A program made the translations under genes and the position numbers. From Sclerotinia nivalis (taxonomy: Eukaryota; Ascomycota; Leotiomycetes; Helotiales; Sclerotiniaceae): DNA of 64,000 bases. The stretch is taken from assembly GCA_029531795.1 (NCBI GenBank), contig JAPEIS010000007.1, positions 2,294,001 through 2,358,000 on the forward strand. The letters run 5' to 3'. The number at the start of each line of letters is the position of its first letter. Positions within the stretch are counted from its first letter, which is position 1. The notes beneath the pieces are model-generated. The model had not been told where the DNA came from and made no database searches. It worked only from the letters and a program-made list of their open reading frames with translations. This document shows, piece after piece, positions 23,690-35,291 of the stretch.

Positions 23690-24170
23690 GAGGATAGAGA
23701 TGGCCATGTTAAACATGGAGAATATGGATGGCCTGGTCTATACTATGGATGTATCGTGAGAAAGAGACATAGACATACCACTCTGTGCTCTGGATATTCC
23801 GGGATTCCAAGATTCCAGCTCCTCATGATTTTATAGGTGTAAATATATTATGCAAAAGCTCACGAATCTAGAACCAAGGGAAAGATTTAATATTTGACTA
23901 TTTTAAGCAATTTGCTTTCAATCATTCATTAGGTAGTTGTAAACTTCTCCCTGCTATCTATGCATGCGTGAAAGTGCTAAATCCAGAAAATGCACACTTG
24001 CACCCAAACACCATTACCCCAACCAGGATTTTTCATTTTCAAATCTTGTCCAAAAGGAATGTTCCCCATATGCCATCCAATATTTCTTCATGTTCTTCTG
24101 ATCCTCCATTTTCCTCCAATCCACCATGCCCGAAATTAAGAAGAAGAATTATTGCGTTGGCGTCCTTTCG
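23690..24170. other. Short intergenic region between convergent genes
   Basis: 480 bp. No gene is supported. A short inverted pair GCCATGTTAAACATGG sits just after the CDK stop (about 23702-23717) and could form a small hairpin in the 3' UTR. Confidence 0.4.
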
Positions 24171-25124
24171 TTACCAAATAACATCCAATCCAGTCACAAA
24201 CCAGGTAAAGCTGAGCACAGTAACAACACCCATGGCAAACATCAACCTCATTGCCTGTCTCTCCATATCGGACAATGCACCGCTGCAAGTAGCACATACC
24301 CAATCACTAAGAGGAGCGTATGGCTGCGGCACATACATTCCGAAAGAATATTGACTGTATGTCGACAGATATCCCGCTTGAGGAGTCGCGCTGATACTGC
24401 TCTCCGCATCATAAATGATCAAAGTGTAAGTTTCCGTGAGCAACGGGTTTGTAACAGCAGTCGCTTGATATCCACTAGTATCCCAGGTTACTGCTTGTAC
24501 GGAGTTCGTGACAGTTTGGTTCGTGGCTATCGTGTATAATTGAGCGTTGGCTTTACAAGTGGCCATAATGTTGACAGCAGTAGGAGTGGCTTCGAGAGAT
24601 GTATAATTCCAGGCGAAGGTAATATAGTCACCAATTTTGAAGAATGTCGTGGAAGCGGCGGCCGGGGTCATTAGAGAGATTCCACCTGCTGGATAAGTTG
24701 CATTGTAGGTCGTGTGGCCATGGACTGTAGAATTAGATCTAGAAGAACCTGTTACTGTTGCTTTCGATCCAGAAGTGGTGGCTGCATCTGAGCCTGTGCG
24801 CGAGCTTGTTTTCGTCGCTGACCGGGAATCGCCCGATTGAGAGCCCGTCTCTGATGCCGTGTTTGTAGGCCTTGATGCTGCAGTGGCAGTGGCAGTAGCG
24901 GTGGCAGATGCTGTATTGTCTTTGAAATGTCAGTACGTGAACACCAGAATATTGATGGTGAGATTCATACCAGTAGCAGAAGACCTCGAAGAAGTGTCGT
25001 CTTGTCGTACTACAATTACGGAATCTAGTTCTGGTAGCCATCTTGGCCATGGCCATGCAGTTATAAATGTAGAAAAACAAAGTAGGATGATGGAATATAG
25101 TTGAAATGATCGTTGAGTCCGCAT
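24171..25124 (-). CDS. Secreted Ser/Thr-rich protein with C-terminal membrane anchor
   Basis: Two exons, 24971-25124 and 24171-24919 (300 residues). The N-terminus is a classic signal peptide (basic MRTQR, hydrophobic core to about residue 22), followed by a WPWPRWLP motif. Residues about 50-130 are Ser/Thr/Ala-rich, with ATATATATA and many hydroxyl residues suited to O-glycosylation. A conserved domain of about 120 residues follows, with FFKIGDYITFAWNYTSL, MATC and WVCATCSG, so it is probably an immunoglobulin-like fold with paired Cys. A hydrophobic segment of about 20 residues at the very C-terminus would anchor it in the membrane. I believe it belongs to a fungal family of unknown function (possibly the one catalogued as DUF7137). 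Cell-surface location is inferred. Confidence 0.82.
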
Positions 25125-26801
25125 CGTGTGTGTTGATATTTTCAAACGCCTTTAAATGGCATCAAAATCTCCTATTTGATTTCCTAAATATTCTTTCCAA
25201 AGTCCGAAATATATTCCGATCAGATCAACCACAAAAAACTTCTCCAAAAGATGTTTCGTTTCTCGTTGGATGATTAATTGGTGAGTATTCAATGGATGTT
25301 TTTGTTTTGTTGATTCGTATAGTCCGCCAATTCGACTTTGTGGTAGGGTTGTGTTGTCCGAGTGAAATAAGCAGTTGAATAATATTTATGTATTCTGGAA
25401 TTTATGATTTCCGACCGAACGAGTGAGGTCGTATACTGTTTTTCTAGAAGAATATTAAAACGAAGGTATTTTAATACTGCAACGATTTCATGAATGAGAA
25501 GATTGAATGATGTGAAATGTAAACGATGGTAGCGTTGAAATTGTTGTATTCTGTAGTAAAGGAGAATGGAATGAAGGGTATCCACTAGGAATGTCTCGGG
25601 TTTTACTCGAATAGCAGCACATTTAATTGATCAGTCAGTCAGGTACAAGGGTGGTCTGTAAAAGTTTAGGAGGCAAGTTGAGGCAATGCATCGCTAATGA
25701 GCCTTTCTATTGGCTCGTGTATCTATTTTCCTGAACCCAAATACGGGATACTATTAATAGACCTTCCCGGCGCCATTCATAGAAAGTTGAAAAGTAAAAA
25801 GTACGAGAATTTTCACATCATCATCTCATCACCTCATCACTGTCAATACCGAATACTCAACTAGAATTTAACAAAATTCAAAACCCGCTGGTTGCACATA
25901 CAATTTTTGTCTTGTAATCAATCTCTATATACTCAAACCCCGTCGTAACTTGTGTGATGCTATCTATCTTCAATTGAAAAGCACTTTCATATATTTGGAT
26001 GTGTAACCACCCAGGCCATGGAAAGTATCAGGTGATAATTGGTACCCAGGTTGAACGAACGGTACTCGGAATCCTTGTATTTTTTCAATCGCAAATCCAA
26101 CAGCATACGGAGTAGTACTATGATCGATACCCTGCATACCATCATCTTGGCCTGAAGCTCACAGAATCGAATCTGACTAGTTGGTAACACATTCACATGT
26201 ATCTTGAGGAGCATGACCTGAAAAACGTAACTTGCCTTTTTCTTCCTATACACACCTCTAGATGTGCAATATATACCAACAGAGATTTGGTTTTAAACCC
26301 TCGATCAGTTACTTGTATACATTGTATTTGACAAATACTTTCATCCTGATCACAAGTACGAACTCTTTTCTATTTGAGTACATCTTTCATCTCTACAACA
26401 ACAACCATCCGGGTAGTAGTAGTACCCCTCTCTAGGTTATGTCAAGTCCTAGGACAATGCGGACACGGGCGGGTTTCAATATCAACTGGGGCAAGCTGCT
26501 TTCCATTTATCTTCTGTGTTCCGTTTGCTTCAACAACACTCGGGATAAGTTCTTCTGCATCCTCCGTATCTGTTGGTAGCTATAGCAAACTACTTTATGA
26601 TTTCGCCGAATTAGCTCGTACTCTGCCAGTACAAGCTGAGGGACGTGATCATGAAGTAGGCAACTGATAGAGTTTCCAATTGACTGAGCTTTAGATCACC
26701 GATTCTCCTTGTCTTGCCGGCTCGTGTGTAGTAGAAGAAAATAAATGATGGTGTGGTGCAAGACAAATGCCTTACCATCAACCTCCGAAGCCCAAACCAG
26801 C
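25125..26801. other. Intergenic region upstream of the O-methyltransferase relic
   Basis: 1.7 kb, AT-rich, with several short open frames. One minus-strand stretch, 25980-26150, reads as plausible protein (DHSTTPYAVGFAIEKIQGF then VPFVQPGYQLSP) with a stop at each end of the block, but no start or splice signals define a gene. Nothing else is recognisable. Confidence 0.4.
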
Positions 26802-28260
26802 ATGGCAACCAAATTGACAAACGAGATCAGAAGTGCTTCAGAATCCTTAGACTCTCCTACCTATGCGATTCCATTACACGAGAAACAGGACCTGCTATCC
26901 GCGGCGAAGGAGCTTGTAGAAAAGCTTGAGGGGCCAGAAATTGGGGTCTGGAGAGTCGTCTTCGGTGTCAGTAGAAGCCTTTCTCTCATTCTACATGGAA
27001 TGAGACTCAAATAGATTGTTGGTATCTCTTTAGCCTCAGGCAAATGCGGCACTCAGGTCAGCTATTGAAATGAGAATATTTGAGGTCTTTGAGCCCAATG
27101 GCGAGTCAAGAAATGATGCTTGGCTGGCTGAGCAGACCGGAGCGGAGAAATTACTGATGGGCAAGTCCTGGATCCATTATTCTAGTGTTCGAATAACATG
27201 TTGCGAGAATGAAGAGCGCAGATCTAACTCTTGAGCAGTCCGTATCATGAGAGCACTTGTATCTGTCGGTATTTTCACAGAAGTCGACGAAGAGACATAT
27301 GCTCACAACACACGGTCTAAAATATTCACCAATACCCTCTTTCGTACTTTAATGCGCGGAATGTAGGTATTTTCCTCTATTCAGCTCCACCAATGAACTA
27401 ACGATGACAAGGTCCTCTATCATGACTCCTTACCTAGTAAAGCTGCCAGAATATCTCGCCAGCACTTCCTTCCGAAATCCGGGCACAGCTCAACAAAATC
27501 TTTTCCAATATACCATGAATACCAAGCTGAGTTACTTTGAATGGCTACATACCAAGCCTCGCGAACTCGAGATTGTTACCTCCACAATGCAAGCTTCTTC
27601 TCAAAGAGCACAAGGCGCTGCCGCCAAGCTCGTGCCTTCACAATTCCCAATCGTAGATATCGGAAGTAACGAGACAGAAAAATACGAAGAGCCTCAACAA
27701 AACGAGGTCTTGATCGTCGATATTGGCGGGGACGAGGCAAGATCTTGAATGATCTCAGGGCAACCAGACCAGACTTAAAGGGAAGAATGATTGTATAGGA
27801 TTTATCCAAGGAGATCGATTGACGAGAGGCATGTGATGGGATCGAAAGCATGACACATGATTTCTTCACTCCTCAAACAATCCAAGGCACGTACCGTTAC
27901 ATTCTTAGACCCTTTACATAATCATCTAATTCCAAAAAAGGAGCACACACTTATTTCTTCCGCCACATTTTTCACGACTGGCCCGACAGCACGTGCATTA
28001 AGATCCTTCAGCAAACTATCCCCGCTATGAAGAAAGGTAACTCGCGGATATTGATTGGGGATTCAATATTGCCTGATATTGGCGCTTCGGTGATTGGATC
28101 TCTTCTTGATATTAACATGATGCCGCTTTCGGGTATTGAACGCACGGAAAAACATTGGAGGATGCTTTTGGGGGGAGAAGATTTGAAGGTTTTGAAGGTA
28201 CAGTGGCCTACCGCTGCTGGTCGAAGTCGAGATTGTGTTTTGGAGGCTGTACTCGAGTGA
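26802..28260 (+). pseudogene. Broken O-methyltransferase (COMT-like, SAM-dependent) gene
   Basis: Fungal secondary-metabolism-type O-methyltransferase relic. Exon-like segments are about 26802-26970, 27040-27160, 27239-27362, 27412-27890 and 27952-28260. The order is right: an N-terminal dimerisation/winged-helix part (ALRSAIEMRIFEVFEP, RIMRALVSVGIF), the SAM site VDIGG at about 27715, and the HIFHDWPDS catalytic-His region near 27970. The lesions are a one-base loss in the G-run at 27728-27731, which turns the expected Gly-rich SAM loop out of frame, plus nonsense codons TAG (27796-27798) and TGA (27820-27822) in the restored frame. The introns at 27161 and after about 27890 appear to begin with GC instead of GT. 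Both nonsense codons could arise by C-to-T change. It has no biosynthetic neighbours here. Confidence 0.8.
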
Positions 28261-31186
28261 ATGAATTCGAAGGCCTCGCTTACCTTGTATATGAGTGGCG
28301 TACATTTAACTTCTTCGTTTTTTTCTTCCAGAGAATTGTGGGTTGGATCCCGGGAATAAAACATAAATGATATTTTCTAGCGGAAGATAGGTTTGAAGCA
28401 ATCAAACATTGAATTTACGCAAAAAGAAGCCTCGCCAGAATTCAAGGGGTGAATCGTAGTATGTGAATCATAAGCGAGCGAACGTTCAGCATCCAAGATA
28501 GTTAGGAACTCGAAAGAGATTGCTAACGATGCTATTATATCTCCAAAAGCACCTCGCAGCTCAGTACCACTCTCTCGCCCTTTAAAGGTTGTTTGGCGGC
28601 CAAGTGATCAAAGGTATTATGTCGTGCGGAAGCTATTCATAAGTGACCTCATCCTATGAAAATATAGAAAACCTTGCAAGTAGACTAATTCACTACAAAA
28701 TACAGTTTGAAATGATAGCCGCCTTATTCGATATACTCCAAGTTCTCCACATACATACTCGCCTAATTATTTAGAAAAATAACAGTCACTATCCCTCACA
28801 AATATTATTAGCACGATTCCCCATGAAGGCTGGTTGAAATCCATGATACTTGCCGCCTGCTTTTCGAGAGGAGATATTGATGTTTGTATTTATCCCTGTG
28901 TATAAATTTAAAACACTCAATAAGAATTGAAGATTTACTGGTTTTGGTGCGGGGGTTGGTCATGTATGGAGATTAGATGATTAGATACATACTGGAGTGC
29001 CATTGACGATGGATTGGCTTCTATTATGGTACATTCTTGGATTATAGATCACCCTGGAAATCATAGGAATATGAATGTTTAACATCAAGTCCAATTCGAT
29101 AGAGCCACATTCACTGGAGAATGCTAGCGATCCTTTTATGAATTGCCACATTGTTGTAATACTATCGAGCGCCTCTTACTCCTCTCTTCCTTCCATCTCC
29201 CTAATTCATCTCAAATCATCTCGCGCTCTCCACACCGAATCCATATTTACTCATGCCGCAATCTCTCTCTACAGTTCGATACAACTAAACACACAGACAC
29301 TTAGGAACGCATATAAAGTATTCTTAAATAAAGGGGGAGCATTAGCTACAACAAAAGCTCCAGCACAATAAATCTGACTTTGGAAAAAAAAAAAAAAAAA
29401 AAAGTGTCTGATAGTCACGCATATAACACAGTTTGACGCCATCCTGTATTTGAAAAGCTGTGCACCTTTCAAAGTAGTTGAATTGTTCTAATCGAGGTAT
29501 TGTTTTAAAATGGATTTATTAATCCCAATGACGTCGTGTTCTACAAAAATTCAATATATAGTATAGTTTCGAGTATTAAGAGCCTTCCTTCTATGTTACA
29601 ATGATGTAATAGAATATTGTGAAAGAGGTAGGTCGAGATACGTGCGTCCCGATAGCACGCTGCGAGGGGGAATAGGATATGAATTGGTCAGATTATATTG
29701 TACAAATTTCGAATGGTAGAATTAATAGTATTAATCATAGGTTGGGATTGTATATAATGGGTATGCAAAAAGATTAGTGAAAACGATTGATTATTTTAGA
29801 AGGGAAAATGAAGCTTTCTTTTTATATTTAATTACGAAGGATTATATAACCTAATGCCCATGAACTAGCTACGTATGTGGCCCAAGTAATCCAACTTTCT
29901 CACAATATAGAATCTGAACAGCTAGAAATCCCGACTAGGGGAGTGCTCGTAGCTACATAGGGGTTTGTTTGCTTTTACCGATATCTGGGGTTCATTTCTA
30001 TTCCCATTTCTGTGTAGTATGTTCAACAGCAGCTGTGTCACACTAATTTCGATTTGAGTTATTGCAAATTTGATGGAAATAGGTCGACAGATCCGGTTAG
30101 AGGTTGGCGAAAAGATGTAATGGTCTAAATGCCTAAGATGATAAATCTTATTATGACTCCACAAGTGATTGAGGGGAACACGGAGGAGCCCAAAATAGTG
30201 GAATATTAAGCAGACAGAAGCAAGATACTTCTAATAGCTGTTATATCTGGCGGAGTGGTCTTGAAGGTTATCGAGTATTTTTATTTGGCCAGTAATAGTG
30301 TCTAAACGTTGGATAAATTGCAGATTACTATTTGAGTGAAACGAATCCAGGTCAATCCTCAGTTCTGCCGCAGGGAAATGGATTTCGATATAGAAGTAAC
30401 GGTCGGCATGGGGATCTGTGGTGGGGTTGGCTATTATTATCAAGCTTGCCAAGTGTGAGATCTAAATCCGGGGAGAAATGATGTAAGAGATCTAGCCGCC
30501 ACTTGGCATTATTTGGCGATTTGATGGTAGTGATACTTGAGCTTATAATTACACTACTATTGTACTATTGAAACTTACAAGAGGGAGGCATAAAGACAGA
30601 TAATGAGATAAATGAAGACGCCAAGCTGTAACGACCAAGACTGTCTAGAAATGTCGACATCTAAATCTGAGCTAATTTTCCGAACCTCTCTGAAACAAGT
30701 CCAAAATAGGAAATATTTTGATATCTCATAGGCTATGTTAATCGCGGAGACTATTTTTCCATATCATATTATCTATTTCTGGTGCTGATATTCTTCTTGG
30801 CAGTTGCCATTGCGAAAGTTGCGGACTAGCACTACTTAGGTGTCAATATTCAAACTTCTCGGCCATATTCACCCAGGAACACGCGAATAGAACTCCCATT
30901 TAAGTTCAATCCCCTTTATTCTTGGGCTTGATATATCACCTCATATTATCACCACAACAGTGATACCTACAGCTCCAAGCAGTCTGATGCTATGCCGCCA
31001 GAAAGGTTGCATGCTGGTAGTGCGGATGCGGTAGTATCTCTATTACATTGTCGTTTTGCTGAGCTCTTGAAAGTGGAGACAAAAATGTGAGTTAGCCTAG
31101 GGTAAAGAAGAACGCGTTGATGGGTGGAAACGACATGTTGTAGACCAAAGAATGTATTGAAAGATGACTATCACTTTCCTTTTGAC
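28261..31186. other. Large gene-poor AT-rich region
   Basis: 2.9 kb with no supported complete gene. It includes a poly-A run of about 20 at 29383-29402 and many short AT-rich open frames. At 30992 a short coding-like exon starts with ATG and runs about 32 codons to a good GTGAGT donor at about 31086, but no continuing exon is visible before the amidase 3' end; it may be a truncated gene. Confidence 0.45.
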
Positions 31187-33302
31187 CTATTCAATTGGTT
31201 GGAGAGATATATGCGCCGTTGGGGTCTGCCTTGGCGGGAATGTAGTCTCCCAAGCATGCATTGCCTTGAATAGCACCGCTTCTTCATGTGGCCGTGCAGC
31301 GATAGTGAGACCAAAAGGTCTACCATTGAAGTTAATGCAAGATATTGGAAGAGTCGCAATCGGGAACCCTGTATGTTTTAATTAGACTTCAAGGTTATAG
31401 TTATATAGAGGAATAGAGATCGAAAAACATACCCCCAGCGGCGGAGAAATTGTGCAACCCCGAGTCAGATGGTGCCACGATCACATCTACATCATACTCA
31501 TTGAATAGATCTAAGAACTTTTTGGCAACACTTTCGACATGCGTTTGTAATATTCGCCGTCTCTTCATCTCATGATCAGCTTCGAGAGCTAGCACAAGTA
31601 AATCCTGGTTTGGATATTCTACTACTGTTATTACGTTATTTCATGATGTTTGGAAGTAATACCTTTTGTCAAAGCCTCGTCTGCATGTTTAAAATTCCAA
31701 TCAACTAGCTCCTTCAAGCTGCGAACTGGAGAAAGGGCTAAATCTTCCAGGTATGTATTAAGATCAGACTCCATGTCAAAGGCTGTTGATTCGAATCAGT
31801 AAATACTTCATGTCATTGTGCTGCAGGGAATTTGGAAGACTAACCGAGGATTTCAGTCAAGGCATCTTTGCCATTCAGCTGAAATTCATCATCAGACGAC
31901 ATGTGGGAGATATCCCCGTGATAACTTTTTGCAAGGCTTCCGATTCTCTCGTAAACCGCGCGAGCCTCTCTGTTCTATTACACAATGTTAGATTCAAGCG
32001 GACAACCAGCTCATAGGTATCGATATATCTACAATTTGCTTGGTCGCTTCTTCGACAGGTTTCAACACAAAGCTGTTCATACGCCAAACTGTTCATACGC
32101 CAAAATTCCGGAGCAAGTGTCCCAACCTTGAGGTCGGCCCAGCTACCGGTTAGTGCCGAAGAATATCCATTCTTTGGAATCTCTGTCTTCGATTCGTCAA
32201 CAAGTATCGTCAATAGATCCGCAAAATCTTTTGGAGACTTTGCCAATGGGCCGGCAATATCGTAGCTCTTGCTTATCAGCATTATTCCATACCCAGATAT
32301 TATATCCAGAGTGGGCTTAATAGTGAATAGAGCAGCTCTCTGAGCAGGGTTGACCAGTGATCCAGATGTCTCGGAGCCAAGAGCTAGTGTAACTAGCCCA
32401 GCACTGACAGCAGTTGCGCTGCCGGAAGAGGAGCCAGAAGGACTCTGGGATTAACTTTAGCCAATAAGGAACGATTTTACATATTAATTGGCATAGACTT
32501 ACACTATGACCAACAATACTGTCCTCCATATCCAAACCACCCCTCACATAGGCTGATGGGGCATGTCCTGCCACCGCAGACCATCCACATCTGATATCGG
32601 TGGCTCTGTTGTGGGAAAGAATGAATTAAACGCGGAGTTTTAGAGATTCAAAGGGGAACTCTTACTTGAAGAACGCCATTTCCTACTGATATTAGCAGAC
32701 CCTTGAAATTTTGTTGGAAGTAGCTGGCAACTAACCGACATAGTGGCCTTTCCCAGAATAATAGCACCGGCTGCTAGTAGCTATATATAATTTAACTCAT
32801 CATCTCATAGATGAGAGAACTAAAACGATTAAACTAACCTTCACTACAATTGTGGCCGATGAGGATGGCATCGCATTTTCCAGGGCAAGTGCTCCTCCAG
32901 ATGTTGCCAAGCCGAAGGCAGGATCCAAATTCATATTGTCCTAAAACAATCAGTAACGCTGTCACATTCCATGGGGCTCATGGTTACTTTTATCAGAATC
33001 GGGATACCATGCAATGGACTCAAAACTGTCCCCTGGGCCCTCAGCCTGTCCATTTCTTCGGCCTGCTTCATTGCTTCAGATGATAGCTCGTACACAGCAT
33101 TAAGAGCGGCATTATGGGTAACAATCGATCGATGATATTCTTCCACGATTTGTGTGCTTTTGATAAGGCCTTTGGTAAGTTTTTGTTGTAGATCGTCTGC
33201 AGTAGCAGTCAAAGTGTTGAATCGCGGCTGGTGACTATGGTCCGAAAACGAGGGTACGAAGCCTTTTAATCTGTGTGCAGCAATGGAACGTAAAGCTGAC
33301 AT
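31187..33302 (-). pseudogene. Amidase (amidase-signature family) gene disrupted by a 16-bp tandem duplication
   Basis: Serine hydrolase of the amidase-signature family. Ten exons on the minus strand: 32988-33302, 32839-32940, 32736-32780, 32666-32682, 32503-32605, 32033-32444, 31845-31974, 31663-31782, 31433-31618 and 31187-31368. Without one extra 16-bp copy in exon 6 every phase closes and the protein would be 531 residues, the normal family size. The catalytic Lys is at the end of exon 1 (GIPILIK, about 105), followed by the SPSGSSSGSA signature near 195 and GSETSGS with the nucleophile near 223. The C-terminal block GFPIATLPI is intact. Exon 4 is only 17 nt. The duplication at 32073-32104 shifts the frame about halfway through, after both active-site serines. 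All splice sites and motifs being intact suggests a very recent lesion, a strain polymorphism or an assembly error. Confidence 0.85.
32073..32104. repeat. Perfect 16-bp tandem duplication inside the amidase
   Basis: CTGTTCATACGCCAAA occurs twice, head to tail, at 32073-32088 and 32089-32104. Removing one copy restores the amidase frame exactly and gives an exon of 396 nt (132 codons). Confidence 0.95.
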
Positions 33303-34207
33303 AATTCGTTCCCAGTAAAACCAGGATGAATAGAAAGGAGAAGGGTTTCGAAAGCGAGAGCTAATCTTAAGATGAAGTCTGTCCGCCCATCAAGGTTTGA
33401 GCAACGCACTATCACGGTTCGTAGGATTATATATACCGGTCGCACCATTCGGATCACGAGCGGCCAGCGCTTGTGGTCGATCACATGCCTGTAGCTAGCA
33501 TATATAATCCCTTCGGGATTATCGATCTTTCGTTGAACTCTGATTTATCAGCTCTTTATGTGACACAATTGCCGTAAAGAGCTGAGAAATCAGGGTTCAA
33601 TTATCCTTAGAATCTATAACTAGCGATCGAAAGGTCGATGGCCTCGAAGGGGTTATATATACTAAATACAGGCATGTGATCGGCTTACATAATCCTTCGA
33701 ACCGTGACAATTAATAGTTTCAAAATTAACTTGTAGATTACACGGGGATAACTTCATTTTTATATCTTAGATATAGTTTTTGTTATCCTAAAAATGAATT
33801 ACATATGAGTCTTTCTTGTATAGTTGTCCATATGCCTTGGAGTTGTCGATTGGATATCCAAATTCTGTGTAAAAAGCATGATTTTGAAACATCTAGGATG
33901 TTTATCCCAGAATCTTAGGGGTTGAAGAGATCAGATAGCGAGGAAAGCCTAATAGATGATTGGCGTGCACAGACCACAAGGCTAGGAACGACGCGGCGCA
34001 ATGAACTTCTACATCATATTCAACCAAAACGCCCCTCGCCCAAGACTTCACAACCACCCTTCCAGAATCCCTGGGTCAATTTTCTTTAAAATACTGGAAC
34101 CTCTCTGATACCAAAACTACCATCAAATCTCTACTTTTCGCAATTTGTGAAAAGTTGATTTTGACCTCAAACTTGCAACAAAACTTCCAAACCCTCACAT
34201 TAACAAT
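33303..34207. other. Divergent intergenic region between the amidase and KIN17
   Basis: 905 bp. The first part holds the foldback element at 33412-33707, which begins about 110 bp upstream of the amidase start. The remainder is AT-rich, with a C/A/T-rich leader before KIN17. No gene is seen. Confidence 0.5.
33412..33707. mobile_element. Foldback (MITE-like) palindromic element
   Basis: Outer ends: TCACGGTTCGTAGGATTAT (33412-33430) against 33689-33707, with one mismatch in 19. Inner arms: 33479-33493 matches 33667-33681 perfectly (15 bp); 33501-33515 matches 33645-33659 (14/15); 33521-33532 matches 33628-33639 (11/12); 33533-33558 matches 33575-33600 (24/26), around a 16-nt loop at 33559-33574. 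The right arm carries an extra 27 bp (33601-33627), the left about 38 bp. Most arm differences are C/T transitions. There is no coding capacity and no clear target duplication. Confidence 0.65.
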
Positions 34208-35291
34208 ATGCCGAAAGCAGAAGTTGGATCAACGAAGTTTCTGAACAACAAATTAAAGTCCAAAGGTCTTCAGCGATTACGATGGTATTGTCAAGTAAGC
34301 TTATCCCCTTTGATAATAGATATCCGCCGACTAACATCATAAATAGGTATGCGAGAGACAAATGCGGGACGAAAATGGCTTCAAAATGCATACACAATCC
34401 GAGTCGCATGTTCGACAGATGCTCCTAATCGGCGAAGATCCTAAGAAATTTATCAATGATTATAGCAATCAATTCCAGCGCGACTTTCTACAATTATTAC
34501 GAACCTCTCATGGCGAGAAACAAGTCAATTTAAATCATTTCTACCAGGAATATATTAGCAACAAGGAGCATGTCCATATGAATTCAACGAAGTGGCCATC
34601 CTTGACAGAGTATGCAAAGTTCTTAGGCAGGGAAAGTTTGTGCCGGGTGGAGGAAACGGACAAAGGTATACAAGTAGCATGGATTGACAACTCACCCGAG
34701 GCGTTAAGACGACAAGATGCGATCAGGAAGAAGGAGAGACAAGACAAGGGCGATGAGGAGCGGGAGCAAATGCTTATTAAAGAGCAGGTACGTCGCGCGA
34801 AGCAAGATGCCGAAGCTCGCGGAGAGTCAGAGATGGATGAGCAAGAACGAGGCCTCAAGAGGGAGGAGGGGGAGAAAATAAAGCTTAGCTTCGGCGCTAA
34901 GCCTACGGTCTCAAACCCCGAGAGCAAAACTGTTGAGCCAGTGGAGAACAAGACGCCGGCTGGCGATGCGCTTTCTCTCGAGACTGCAAAAGATGAGGAT
35001 AAACCCTCTGAGATACCGGCCAAGGGCGACGGTAAAACTACAGAGTCTACGAAACCCGATGCAGCGGCGCCACCTCCAGCCAAAGTTTCCTTGAAGATGG
35101 GATTTCAAAGCAAGCCAAAGAACGTTTTTGCAGCGGCCAAGAAGAATGCTCTAGGAGGCAAGAAGGCCCCTGTATTTGAACAACCGAAAAAGATGAGTGA
35201 AGCAGAACGTATTATGAAGGAAGAAATCGAGCGCAAGAGAACCAGGGAGCAATCACATGGAGGGCCTTCTCAAAAACGACCACGATTTTAA
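34208..35291 (+). CDS. Kin17 DNA/RNA-binding zinc finger protein
   Basis: Conserved nuclear protein linked in animals to DNA replication, repair and splicing. There are two exons, 34208-34294 and 34347-35291 (343 residues). The zinc finger spans the intron: Cys28 and Cys31, then His44 and His50. A winged-helix-like region follows (QFQRDFLQLLRTSHGEKQVNLNHFYQEY and the conserved STKWPSLTEYAKFLG), then a long Lys/Glu/Arg coiled coil (about 135-185), an acidic Pro/Lys linker, and a conserved segment KVSLKMGFQSKPKNVF near 250. The C-terminal SH3/KOW domains of animal Kin17 are absent, which is usual in fungi. The start is fixed by the invariant MPKAEVGSTKFL-like N-terminus. Confidence 0.93.

Noticed and set aside
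24739..25080. 113-codon minus-strand frame overlapping the secreted protein
   Set aside because: Alternate-frame shadow of the Ser/Thr-rich exon; the spliced model has signal peptide and consistent phase.
33471..33685. Foldback arms considered as an RNA gene or terminator
   Set aside because: Arms with unequal insertions and outer inverted ends fit an inserted element better than a structured RNA.
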